From positions 1 through 64,000 of the forward strand of contig NZ_CAXQBR010000068.1 in NCBI RefSeq assembly GCF_964222135.1: DNA of 64,000 nt, in the 5' to 3' direction. The notes under the pieces were generated by a model. That model saw only the letters and a list, made by a program, of their open reading frames with translations. It ran no database searches and was not told the origin of the DNA. This DNA is from Euzebya sp. (lineage in GTDB: Bacteria; Actinomycetota; Nitriliruptoria; Euzebyales; Euzebyaceae). Positions 25,393 to 33,227 of the stretch are shown in pieces. The position numbers and the translations under genes are program-made. Numbering within the stretch: the stretch's first letter is position 1; the number at the start of each line of letters is the position of its first letter.

Positions 25393-26339
25393 GAGTGGTC
25401 GGTGGCCGTTGGAGGACGGCCGAAGGCCGCCACATCGCGGACCTCTGCGTCGGCCGCGAGCGCCTCGAGCGTACGCGCGGCCACGGTGGGCAGGAAGCTG
25501 GGGACGGGGACCTCGAGGTGGCCGGCGACGGACTCCGTCACCTGATCGGCCTGGACGTGGACGACCATCAGCGGCCGGGCCCGCTCACGGCCGTTGCGAT
25601 TCTCAACGCCGCCGCCGTCGAGGCTGTCCGAGCAGATCCCTGCGAGCGCCCGGGCGCGACGCTGCGCCCGCGTCATCGTGCGGCCGTCCGGTCGCCGGTC
25701 ACCCATGCGCTGGGTGTCGATCGCCGCGCGGGCGTCGATCGCGTTGAGGACCATTGCGCCGGTGGGCGGGTCGTACTCGCCGTGGAGCTCGACGGTGTCG
25801 GCGTCGCCGGCTCGACCGGCGAGGTACGCCTGCTCGGCCGTCCGGTCCTCCTCGTCGGCGACCGACTCGGGACTGCGCAGATCGAGGATCGCCTCGTCGA
25901 CCATCGAGGTGAACCGGTCGGGGTCGGCGAGTCCGATCACCTCCTCGGAGGCGGCGATCATGCCGTCCAGCTCCTCACGCAGACCGCGGCCGTAGCGGCG
26001 CAGCCGGGTGAGCATCCCGCGGACCTGCGACCCGGACAGCACACCGCGGGCCCACAGCACCGTGGTGGCGGGCATGTCCACGAGCATGTCCGCGGCGTCG
26101 AGCAGCATGTTCCGCTCCGCGGACGTGAAGTGCTGGTGCACCGCCAGGTACACGTCGATCGGGAGCGCCTCGAGGTCCTCGATCACCCCCGCCCGCGCCA
26201 GCCGGCCGAGCGTGCGGACCACCTCCACCTCCGCCGCATGTCGAGCAGCGGCGGCGGCGGTGAACGCCGCGATCAGATCGACCCCCTCGGTCATCGTCGG
26301 CGCCGAGTCGACTGGCGCCACCTCAGTCATCACCGTCAT
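25374..26339 (-). pseudogene. DUF222/HNH endonuclease-like protein, N-terminal fragment
   Basis: 321 codons carrying the DUF222 domain: AERNMLLDAADMLVDMPATTVLWARGVLSG, HGEYDPPTGAMVLNAIDARAA, DGRTMTRAQRRARALAGIC and the segment up to DVAAFGRP. The frame then closes at 25374, while the HNH part continues in the -1 frame and overlaps by 19 bases. DUF222/HNH (13E12-like) proteins occur in many copies in actinobacteria and are often decayed. ATG 26339 is a reasonable start. A run-on N-terminal product without nuclease is possible. Confidence 0.72.
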
Positions 26340-26456
26340 GTCGAACCCCCGTGTCAGATGGGACGTCTGCGCCCATCCTCGACCAGGGGTGTGACGCTCC
26401 CGACCGCTTCGTCCACACGACTTGGCCCTGCCGCCGACGTCGTGTAGGACGCACCC

Positions 26457-26843
26457 ATGCACCCCTTCAGAGCCGCCGTCGAGGCCCGCGACATCGAGGC
26501 AGCCATCGCGCTGCTCGCCGACGACGTCACCTTCTCCAGCCCCGTCGTCTTCACCCCGTACCAGGGCCGGGACGCCGTCGGCCAGATCCTGCGGGCCGTG
26601 ATCCAGGTCTTCGAGGACTTCCGCTACACGACCGAGATCGGCGGACCCGACGACGCGGACCACGCCCTGGTCTTCGCAGCGCACATCGGCGACGTCCAAC
26701 TGGAGGGCGTCGACCTCCTCCACCAGCGCGAGGACGGCACGATCGACCGGTTCACGGTCATGGTGCGGCCCCTGAAGGCCGCCCACGCGCTGGCCGAGGC
26801 TATGGCGGCGAAGCTCGGCGCGAAACCGCCTAAGGCGGGCTGA
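26457..26843 (+). CDS. SnoaL/NTF2-like protein
   Basis: 128 residues, the size of a single NTF2-like cone. MHPFRAAVEARDIEAAIALLADDVTFSSPVVFTPYQGRDAVGQIL is the classical start of this fold and FTVMVRPLKAAHALAEAM the last strand and helix. Members are small-molecule isomerases, hydrolases or binding proteins; no specific activity can be assigned. It is divergent from the DUF222 gene. Confidence 0.8.
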   Translation: MHPFRAAVEARDIEAAIALLADDVTFSSPVVFTPYQGRDAVGQILRAVIQVFEDFRYTTEIGGPDDADHALVFAAHIGDVQLEGVDLLHQREDGTIDRFTVMVRPLKAAHALAEAMAAKLGAKPPKAG

Positions 26844-26852
26844 TCGCGCCCG

Positions 26853-27749
26853 TCAGCGCGTGACCCCCTCCCCAGCCGACGGCACCCCCATGGCGTTCGG
26901 GTAGGGGATGATGTCGGCGCGCGCCAGGGCGTCCACCACCGGCCCCATGGCGTCCACCAGCGAGGACGCCACATCGACGCCGACCCGCCGGACCGGCTCG
27001 GCGGCCAGCGTGGACGTCTGCCGCTCCATCCGATCCCGCAGCGCCACCCCGTCCGCGGTCGCAGCGCCGCCGGCGTCCACCAGCCCACGGCCGCGCAGCG
27101 ACTCGACCGCGACATCCCACTCCTCGTCGGTCCACCACCGTGCCGGTTGGATCACCGACCGGGGCACCCGGCCGGTCGCGACCTGCAGCACCTGCGCCGC
27201 GCACCCGTCGAGTCCCGCGCCGACCAGGACCGCGACGTGGCCGTCCCCGCGGTGCTCGCGCAGCAGGGTCGCCGCGTGCCAGAGGACCATGTGCGGGGCG
27301 TCGGGCCACGGCAGCGACCGGTTCGCGGCGTGCATCGGCCTCCCCGCCAGCGCCGGGGCGGTCGCAAGGCGGCGGGCCAGGTCGGCGGCACGCATGACAC
27401 CCTCCCCCTCCACCTCCGCACCGAGCACCCGTCGCAGCGCGGTGTCGACACCCGCCGCCCGGGCGTCCAGCACCGCCGCGGGGGAGGCGTGTGTCCACGC
27501 GTCCGGCAGGGACCGGGCGACCATCGGCGGGCTGAACCCGTGGAACAACGCGGTGACGACCTCCGGCGCGACCGGCCCGAGCGGGGCGGCCCGCGACGCG
27601 AAGTACGCCATCCACCCGCCGCGGAGTCCGAGCGCATCGCACGCCTCGCGGTGCTCGGACGCGAAGTACGTCACCGCGTGGTAGGGCTCGAGCACCCTCC
27701 ACAGCGCGTCGGCGGCCCGCGCCCCACGATCGTCCGTCGCGACACCCAT
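26853..27749 (-). CDS. SCO6745-like (MarR/SalK-type) helical protein
   Basis: 298 residues. The pattern LWRVLEPYHAVTYFASEHREACDALGLRGGWMAYFASRAAPLGPV is characteristic of the actinobacterial SCO6745 family, distantly related to MarR folds. Conserved later parts are PHMVLWHAATLLREHRGDGHVAVLV and RWWTDEEWDVAVESLRGRGLV. The function is unknown. TACGCT (27762-27757) ends seven bases before ATG 27749, suggesting a leaderless mRNA. Confidence 0.8.
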   Translation of the reverse strand: MGVATDDRGARAADALWRVLEPYHAVTYFASEHREACDALGLRGGWMAYFASRAAPLGPVAPEVVTALFHGFSPPMVARSLPDAWTHASPAAVLDARAAGVDTALRRVLGAEVEGEGVMRAADLARRLATAPALAGRPMHAANRSLPWPDAPHMVLWHAATLLREHRGDGHVAVLVGAGLDGCAAQVLQVATGRVPRSVIQPARWWTDEEWDVAVESLRGRGLVDAGGAATADGVALRDRMERQTSTLAAEPVRRVGVDVASSLVDAMGPVVDALARADIIPYPNAMGVPSAGEGVTR

Positions 27750-27866
27750 CGCCGGCAGCGTAGGGCCGGGACCGGGGCGGGGTCCGCACCGGACCCGCTC
27801 CGGGGAGGGGTTGATCCCCACCGACCCCCGGGGGAGGATGACCCGGCGGACGACAGCGGAGGACCC

Positions 27867-28340
27867 ATGGGCGACGTCGTGTACACCTCATCCGTCTCGA
27901 TCGTGCGGGAACGAGGGCCCGTGCGGACCGCGCAGCTGCCCGGCCGGGACGAGCCCGTGACCTTCGGCGTGCACGGGGCGGTGGCCGAGCACTACGGCGT
28001 CGACCCCGAGGACTTCCCGCCCGACGCGACGACCCTCGACTACGTGGTCGCCGCCGCCGGCGGGTGACTGACCGGCACGTTCGGGGGTGCCCTGGAGGCA
28101 CGTGGCATCCCCGCCGGAGGCGGTCGTCTCCGATCCGACATCACCGGTGAGATCGAGCTCGAGGGCAGGACGCTCGTCATCCGGCGCATCCACGCCGCGT
28201 ACACCCTGCAGGTCGACGCGGCCGCCGATCGCGAGGCGATCGAGCGCGTGCACGGCTTCCACGCCGACCACTGCCCGGTCGCCCGCTCGATCCGCGACGC
28301 GATCGACGTGACGACCTCCTACGAACTGACGGGCGCATGA
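27867..28340 (+). CDS. OsmC-family protein with UGA at the first catalytic Cys (candidate selenoprotein)
   Basis: 158 codons including the stop, reading through TGA at 28065-28067 (codon 67). Before it stands TTLDYVVAAAGG and after it LTGTFGGALEARGIPAG, which together form the OsmC motif where the peroxidatic Cys is expected (AAxxCLxxT). The second redox Cys is intact in HCPVARSIRDA (codon 136). OsmC/Ohr proteins reduce organic hydroperoxides. ATG 27867 has GCGGAGGA upstream. Either the UGA encodes selenocysteine, or it is a recent TGC to TGA nonsense mutation that leaves a 66-residue fragment. Nothing else in the gene is damaged. Hairpins at 28084-28112 could act as a SECIS. Confidence 0.65.
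28084..28112 (+). other. Candidate SECIS-like hairpin after the OsmC UGA
   Basis: Two alternative folds start about 17-20 bases after the UGA. Fold A pairs GGGGUGCC (28084-28091) with GGCAUCCCC (28104-28112): eight pairs with one bulged U and a 12-base loop. Fold B pairs GUGCC (28087-28091) with GGCAC (28097-28101) around the loop CUGGA. The UGA-to-loop distance of 24 bases lies in the usual bacterial range. The loop lacks the typical early G/GU, so the evidence is weak. Confidence 0.3.
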
Positions 28341-28393
28341 CCCGACCCACCGGTCCCACACGACCGATGGGGATCTGTTACCGGACGTAGCGG

Positions 28394-28420
28394 TACACCT
28401 CGCGTGCGAGCTGCCGATGA
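28394..28420 (+). promoter_or_regulatory. Weak sigma-28-like promoter before the first GGDEF/EAL gene
   Basis: TACACCTC (28394-28401), 11 bases, then GCCGATGA (28413-28420). The -10 element agrees with the FliA/WhiG consensus GCCGATAA in seven of eight bases and the spacing is exact, but the -35 element matches TAAAGTTT only partly. Treated as tentative. Confidence 0.3.
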
Positions 28421-28435
28421 GTGGGCACCACCCCG

Positions 28436-30844
28436 ATGTCCACCACCCCGCACCTGGTCGCCTCTCGCGCGCAGCGGTCGTCGCGCGTCGCCTCGGCGTG
28501 CGCCGAGGTGCTGGGCCGCCACAGCGCCGTGGTGTCGACGGCGGTCCTGCTGCTCGGCGCGGTGGCGGCGACGGTGGTGGTCGTCGCCGACTCACCGTCG
28601 GTGGCCTCGACCACCTACACCGTGGCCGGTGCGGTGGCGCTGCTGTCCCTCCCCCTCGGGGTGTGGCTGCACCGTCCGCGAACGACCGCGCCGTGGATCG
28701 CCCTCGGGCTGGCGCCCGTCGGCTTCGTCATCGGCACCTCGCTGCGCGCCGCAGCGGCGAGCGCGGGACCGGCCGCCACCCCGAGCGGCGTGACGGTCGG
28801 GGTGCAGGACCTGTTCAGCTTCCTCGGCTACACCGCGCTGCTCGTCGGGGTCGCGGCCATGCTCCACGCCACCGGCGCCCGGCAGGACGTCGCCGCGTCC
28901 GCCGACGGGCTGATGGTCATGACGGGCGCGGCGATCCTGGCGTGGACGTTCCTGATCAGCCCCACCCTCGACGCCACGACGACGCAGCGCGAGCTCGGGG
29001 TCCGGGTCGTGATGGCCGCCTACCCGGTGCTCGACACCCTGCTGCTGTTCCTGATGGCGCGCCTCGCCCTCGCCGTCCGGCATCGCCAACCGGTGCTCGT
29101 CGTCGCGATGCTGGCGTTCGCGTTCCTGCTCGCCGGCGACACGGGCTACGTCATCGTCCACGCCGGCGTGGACGTCGGCGTCACGGTGACCCCGGCGCTG
29201 GTCGACGCGTTGCACCTCATGGCGTTCACGTGCCTCGCCGGCGCGGCGCTGCACCCGACCATGCGCGTCCTCACCGACCCGCAGCCGCTGCGCGCGGCCG
29301 TGTTGGAGCGCAGCCGCCTGACCGTCGTCGCGGTCAGCATGGCAAACCCCGCCGCGGTGATCCTCCTGCGGCCCCCCGACAGCCTGGCGGACCGTGTGGT
29401 CCTCGCGACCGGGATGGCCACGATCGCCGCGGCCGCGCTGTGGCGGACGTCGACGGCGGTGAACGATCGCGCACGTGACGCCGCGGCGATGGCCCACGCC
29501 GCCGCCCACGACGCGCTGACGGGGTTGCCGAACCGGACGACCGTGGTCCACACCGTCCGGCGCGCCCTCGCCGCCGCGAGAGGTGGTGACCACGTCGTGG
29601 CGGTCATCTCGATCGACCTGCACGGCCTGAAGCTGGTCAACGAGTCCTGGGGACGCGCCGCCGGCGACGAGCTGCTGGTGGCCGTCGCGGCCCGCCTGCG
29701 CCAGGCGACCCGACCGGGGACCCCGGTGGGCCGCATCGGCGCCGACGAGTTCGCCGTCGTCATCGAGGGTCGGACCGCGCACCTGGAGGCGTCGCACCTG
29801 GCGGACCACCTGCTCGGGGTCCTGGCCGACCCCGTCGCGTTGCGCGCCGGCCGTGCGCACGTGATCGCGAGCATCGGCGTCGCGCACTCCCACCGGGCGC
29901 ACGGGGCCGGTGAACGCCCGCCTGGCGACAGCCGGGAGGCCGAGGCCCTCGTGGACGACGCCTCCGCGGCGATGCACCACGCGAAGGCACGTGGCCGCAA
30001 CGTCGTCGTGACCTTCGACGACTGGATGGTCACCGCCTCGGCGGAGCGGATCGAGCTGCAGATCGCCCTCCGGGACGCCGTCGCCGACGGGGCGATCGAC
30101 GTGGCCTACCAGCCGCTGGTCGACCTGGGCACGGGCCGGCTGCTCGGCTTCGAGGCGCTGGCCCGCTGGCACCGACCCGACGTCGGACCGGTCCCGCCGG
30201 TCGAGTTCATCCCCCTGGCCGAGGAGACGGGGTTGATCGTCCCGCTCGGCGAGGTGGTGCTGTCCGCCGCCGTCGAGCAGCTCGCGCGGTGGCGCCGGCA
30301 GCCGGCCGGGTCGTCGGCGCACGTCAGCGTCAACGTCGCGGCGCGGCAGCTCGCCGACGGGACCTTCGCCGACGTCGTCGAGTCGCTCCTCGACCGCCAC
30401 GACCTGCCCGGCGACGCGCTGTGGCTGGAGATCACCGAATCGGTGCTGGTGGCCGACGACGCGACCACCGGCGAGACGCTCCGACGCCTGCACGACCGCG
30501 GCGTGGTGCTCGCCGTCGACGACTTCGGCACCGGCTACTCCTCCCTCGGCTACCTCCAGCGGTTCCCCATCAGCGCGCTGAAGATCGACCGGTCCTTCAT
30601 CGCCGACCTGGGGGTCGACCCCGACGCGGAGGCGATCGTCGCCGCGGTGGTCGCGATGGCCCGCGCGCTCGACCTCGAGGTGGTCGCCGAGGGGATCGAG
30701 ACCGCGACCCAGCACGCGACCCTCCGCGACCTCGGCTGCGCTGTCGGGCAGGGGTGGCTGTTCGGGCGCCCCGCCGACGCCGACGCCGCCACTCACGTCG
30801 TGGAGGTCGCCGGGCACGGCGTGCCGCCGCTGGCGCCCACCTGA
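28436..30844 (+). CDS. Membrane GGDEF/EAL protein (c-di-GMP turnover)
   Basis: About 802 residues. The N-terminal third has eight or nine hydrophobic segments resembling a membrane sensor. The GGDEF domain (about 345-510) has RIGADEFAVV instead of RxGGDEF, and ISIDLHGLKLVNESWG instead of the usual D-x-x-x-FKxxND, so cyclase activity is doubtful. The EAL domain (about 540-790) is intact: GFEALARW, LEITESVL, VDDFGTGYSSL, KIDRSFI, AEGIET. It is probably a phosphodiesterase that degrades c-di-GMP, with the GGDEF part regulatory. GTG 28421 is also in frame but overlaps the end of a promoter-like element, so ATG 28436 is preferred. Confidence 0.85.
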   Translation: MSTTPHLVASRAQRSSRVASACAEVLGRHSAVVSTAVLLLGAVAATVVVVADSPSVASTTYTVAGAVALLSLPLGVWLHRPRTTAPWIALGLAPVGFVIGTSLRAAAASAGPAATPSGVTVGVQDLFSFLGYTALLVGVAAMLHATGARQDVAASADGLMVMTGAAILAWTFLISPTLDATTTQRELGVRVVMAAYPVLDTLLLFLMARLALAVRHRQPVLVVAMLAFAFLLAGDTGYVIVHAGVDVGVTVTPALVDALHLMAFTCLAGAALHPTMRVLTDPQPLRAAVLERSRLTVVAVSMANPAAVILLRPPDSLADRVVLATGMATIAAAALWRTSTAVNDRARDAAAMAHAAAHDALTGLPNRTTVVHTVRRALAAARGGDHVVAVISIDLHGLKLVNESWGRAAGDELLVAVAARLRQATRPGTPVGRIGADEFAVVIEGRTAHLEASHLADHLLGVLADPVALRAGRAHVIASIGVAHSHRAHGAGERPPGDSREAEALVDDASAAMHHAKARGRNVVVTFDDWMVTASAERIELQIALRDAVADGAIDVAYQPLVDLGTGRLLGFEALARWHRPDVGPVPPVEFIPLAEETGLIVPLGEVVLSAAVEQLARWRRQPAGSSAHVSVNVAARQLADGTFADVVESLLDRHDLPGDALWLEITESVLVADDATTGETLRRLHDRGVVLAVDDFGTGYSSLGYLQRFPISALKIDRSFIADLGVDPDAEAIVAAVVAMARALDLEVVAEGIETATQHATLRDLGCAVGQGWLFGRPADADAATHVVEVAGHGVPPLAPT

Positions 30845-30848
30845 TCGG

Positions 30849-32051
30849 TCAGCTGTCGAGGAGCGCTCCGACCCGGCCGATCGCATCCTCCACCACGTCG
30901 GTCGGGTTGCTCGCGTAGCACAGACGGACGAACCCGGGCTCCGGTGCCCGCAGGGCCGAGCCCGGCGTGAGGTTCACCCCCGTGCGGTCGAGGATCTGGC
31001 GCCACAGCCGGTCCTCACCCTCCCACGTGGGGTCGGGCAGCCACTGCCGGAGGTCGCAGAGGGTGAAGAACCCCGCCTCCGGTCGGGTGTGGGGGATCCC
31101 GGCCGACGTGAGCGCCTCCGAAACTGCCTCGGCGGCCGCCGCCAGCCGGGCTCGCATCGTCGTGATGTACCCCTCCACCCACCCGTCGTCGTGGAGCATC
31201 GCCGCCAGGACGTGCTGGGTGTGGCCGCTGACCCCTGCCCAGCTGCCCTGCACCTCGAGTGCGCGGCGGAGGGGCTCGTGCTCGCTGACGACCACCCCGG
31301 TCCGGAGGCCGCTCATCGCGAAGTCCTTCGAGAACGCCCAGACGAGGTGGAGGCGCTCGCCGAGGGAGGGGCGGAGGCGCCCGACGCTCGCGAACGGCGT
31401 CTCACCGAACGTCGACAGCGCGTAGACCTCGTCGGCGATGACGTGCAGCCCGCGGGCGTCGGCCCAGTCGAGGACCGCCTCGACGTCGGCGGCGGGCACG
31501 ACCTGCCCGCGGGGGTTGTCCGGGTTGGTCAGCAGCAGGATCCTGACGTCCACGTCGGCACCGTCGGCGGCGCGGTCCAGCCGCTCGGGCGTCAGGGCGT
31601 ACCCCTCCTCCGGCACTGTGGGGACCGGCACGATCTCGAGACCAGGGCGGGCCTGCAGGTCCGGCCAGAACCCCGAGTACGACGGCGTCGGCACCAGCAC
31701 CCCGTCGCCGGGGTCCCCGAGGGCGTGGCCGAGCGCGTCGAGGACCCCACCGGCACCGCTCAGCACCTGCACCGTGGCCGGGTCGACGGGACGGCCGACG
31801 ACGTGGCGCTCGAGCAGGCCGGCGAGCGCCCGGCGGAGGTCGGCCCTGCCGGACATGTCGTCGTAGGCCAGCACGTGGTCGGGCACGGGCGGCGGCGACT
31901 CGATCCGCGGGATCAGCAGATCCGCCACCAGGTGGTTCTCCGCGACGCACAACCCGACGTACCCGGGATCGTGACGTCGCGCGAAGTGCTCGGCGATGTA
32001 CGGCGACAGGCCGCCGTCGGCCATCGCGTGCCCCCGCGCGGACAGCGTCAC
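30849..32051 (-). CDS. Class I/II aminotransferase, ACC-synthase-like
   Basis: 400 residues, fold-type I PLP enzyme. LLLTNPDNPRGQVV binds the substrate carboxylate and cofactor, VIADEVYALSTF holds the PLP-ring Asp and Tyr, and VWAFSKDFAMSGLRTG carries the Schiff-base Lys and phosphate Arg. GVNLTPGSALRAPEPGFVRLCYA holds the C-terminal carboxylate-binding Arg. The SKDFAMSGLR context is closer to ACC synthases and alanine-type aminotransferases than to AspC. GTG 32051 overlaps the stop of the upstream small gene as GTGA, so they are coupled. Confidence 0.88.
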   Translation of the reverse strand: MTLSARGHAMADGGLSPYIAEHFARRHDPGYVGLCVAENHLVADLLIPRIESPPPVPDHVLAYDDMSGRADLRRALAGLLERHVVGRPVDPATVQVLSGAGGVLDALGHALGDPGDGVLVPTPSYSGFWPDLQARPGLEIVPVPTVPEEGYALTPERLDRAADGADVDVRILLLTNPDNPRGQVVPAADVEAVLDWADARGLHVIADEVYALSTFGETPFASVGRLRPSLGERLHLVWAFSKDFAMSGLRTGVVVSEHEPLRRALEVQGSWAGVSGHTQHVLAAMLHDDGWVEGYITTMRARLAAAAEAVSEALTSAGIPHTRPEAGFFTLCDLRQWLPDPTWEGEDRLWRQILDRTGVNLTPGSALRAPEPGFVRLCYASNPTDVVEDAIGRVGALLDS

Positions 32052-32407
32052 CCCGAGAAGTCACCCTCGACGGTGTTGGTCTTCACGACGCGGACGTCGG
32101 CGGTGCGGGCCAGCAGCTGGACCTCGGCGAAGACCTCGTCCCGGCCGCGGTCCTCGTCGAAGGCGCCGCCGGCGCCGGACACCTCGATGCGCCGCCGCTC
32201 GCCGTCCCGGGGCGCGGCGGGGACCGCGTGGACCAGCAGGGTGTCGTTGCCGCCGCGCATCAGCGCGTCGTCGCCGACGAAGCGGATCTGGATCTCCCAC
32301 TCGACCTCGTCGTCACCGCGGTCCCAGTCGATCTCGACGTCGACCGCCATGATCAGCTCGGCACCGGATCCGGTGGCGGACAGCGAGGCGTCCTTCAGCG
32401 TGGCCAT
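32048..32407 (-). CDS. Hypothetical beta-rich protein
   Basis: 119 residues, no family recognised. Alternating hydrophobic stretches (ELIMAVDVEIDW, VEWEIQIRFVGDDALM, DTLLVHAVPAAP, RRRIEVSGAGGAFDE, VFAEVQLLARTADVRVVKTNTV) suggest an immunoglobulin-like beta sandwich. TAGGAT (32420-32415) ends seven bases before ATG 32407, a leaderless arrangement. It leads the operon with the aminotransferase. No signal peptide is seen. Confidence 0.6.
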   Translation of the reverse strand: MATLKDASLSATGSGAELIMAVDVEIDWDRGDDEVEWEIQIRFVGDDALMRGGNDTLLVHAVPAAPRDGERRRIEVSGAGGAFDEDRGRDEVFAEVQLLARTADVRVVKTNTVEGDFSG

Positions 32408-32504
32408 GCGCGGGATCCTACGACCGGGACCACCGGCCCGTGCGACCGATGAGGTGGCCGATCGCCGCACGTCTGAGGGGTGACCGCGCGAGGAGGAGAC
32501 CTGC

Positions 32505-33209
32505 ATGCCCACGTCCGTCCTGATCCACGGCGCCGGCTCGTCCGGCCGCTACTGGCACCGCGTCGCCCCGCTGCTCGAGGTGGCCGGCCACCGGGTCGTC
32601 GCCCCGGACCTGCCCGCCGAGGACGACGACGCCGACCTGACGGCCTACGTCGACGCGGTGCTCGCGGACGTCGACGCGGGCGGCTCGCTCGACCCGCCGG
32701 TCGTGGTCGTCGGCCAGTCCCTCGGCGGGTTCACCGCGCCGCTGGTCGCCGACGAGCTCGGCGCGGACCTGCTGGTGATCCTGGCCGGCATGGTGCCCCG
32801 GCCTGGCGAGCGGGGGGTCGACTGGTGGACCGCGACCGGGTGGGAGGCAGCCGTCCGGACGGCGGCGCGCGAGGGCGGACGGGATCCCGAGGACCTCGAC
32901 ACCGCGGCGCTCGTGCTCGCCGGGGTGCCCCACGAGCTGCTGGTCGAGCTGGGCCCGGAGCGTGCCCAGTCGATGACGCCGCTGCTCGAGCCGTGGCCGC
33001 TGACGACCTGGCCCGACGTCCCGACCCGGGTGGTCGCGGCCGCCGACGACCGGTTCTTCCCCCTCGACTTCCAGCGTCGGGTGGCCGCCGATCGGCTCGG
33101 GTTGGACGTCGTCGAGGTGCCCGGCGGCCACCTGCCGGCCGTGACGCACCCCGAGGCCGTCGCGGCGTGGCTCCTCGAGCTGTGCCGCGAGGTCGCCGTC
33201 CGCGCCTGA
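32505..33209 (+). CDS. Alpha/beta hydrolase
   Basis: 234 residues. VLIHGAGSSGRYWHRVAPLLEVAGHRVVAPDLP supplies the oxyanion region, VVVGQSLGGFTAPLVADEL holds the nucleophile (GQSLGG, Ser about 81), VVAAADDRFFP the acid and VPGGHLPAVTHP the catalytic His. It resembles salicylate-esterase/HNL-like small hydrolases. The substrate is unknown. AGGAGGAG ends seven bases before ATG 32505. The PolX-like gene starts 18 bases downstream. Confidence 0.88.
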   Translation: MPTSVLIHGAGSSGRYWHRVAPLLEVAGHRVVAPDLPAEDDDADLTAYVDAVLADVDAGGSLDPPVVVVGQSLGGFTAPLVADELGADLLVILAGMVPRPGERGVDWWTATGWEAAVRTAAREGGRDPEDLDTAALVLAGVPHELLVELGPERAQSMTPLLEPWPLTTWPDVPTRVVAAADDRFFPLDFQRRVAADRLGLDVVEVPGGHLPAVTHPEAVAAWLLELCREVAVRA

Positions 33210-33227
33210 GCGGCATGCTGGTCGCCG

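Noticed and set aside
25374-25425. Programmed -1 frameshift in the DUF222/HNH gene
   Set aside because: No slippery X-XXY-YYZ heptamer or obvious stimulator in the right register was seen, and such genes are often decayed.
28087-28311. Separate 74-codon frame after the OsmC UGA
   Set aside because: It is out of frame with the OsmC C-terminal half, which is clearly homologous to the family.
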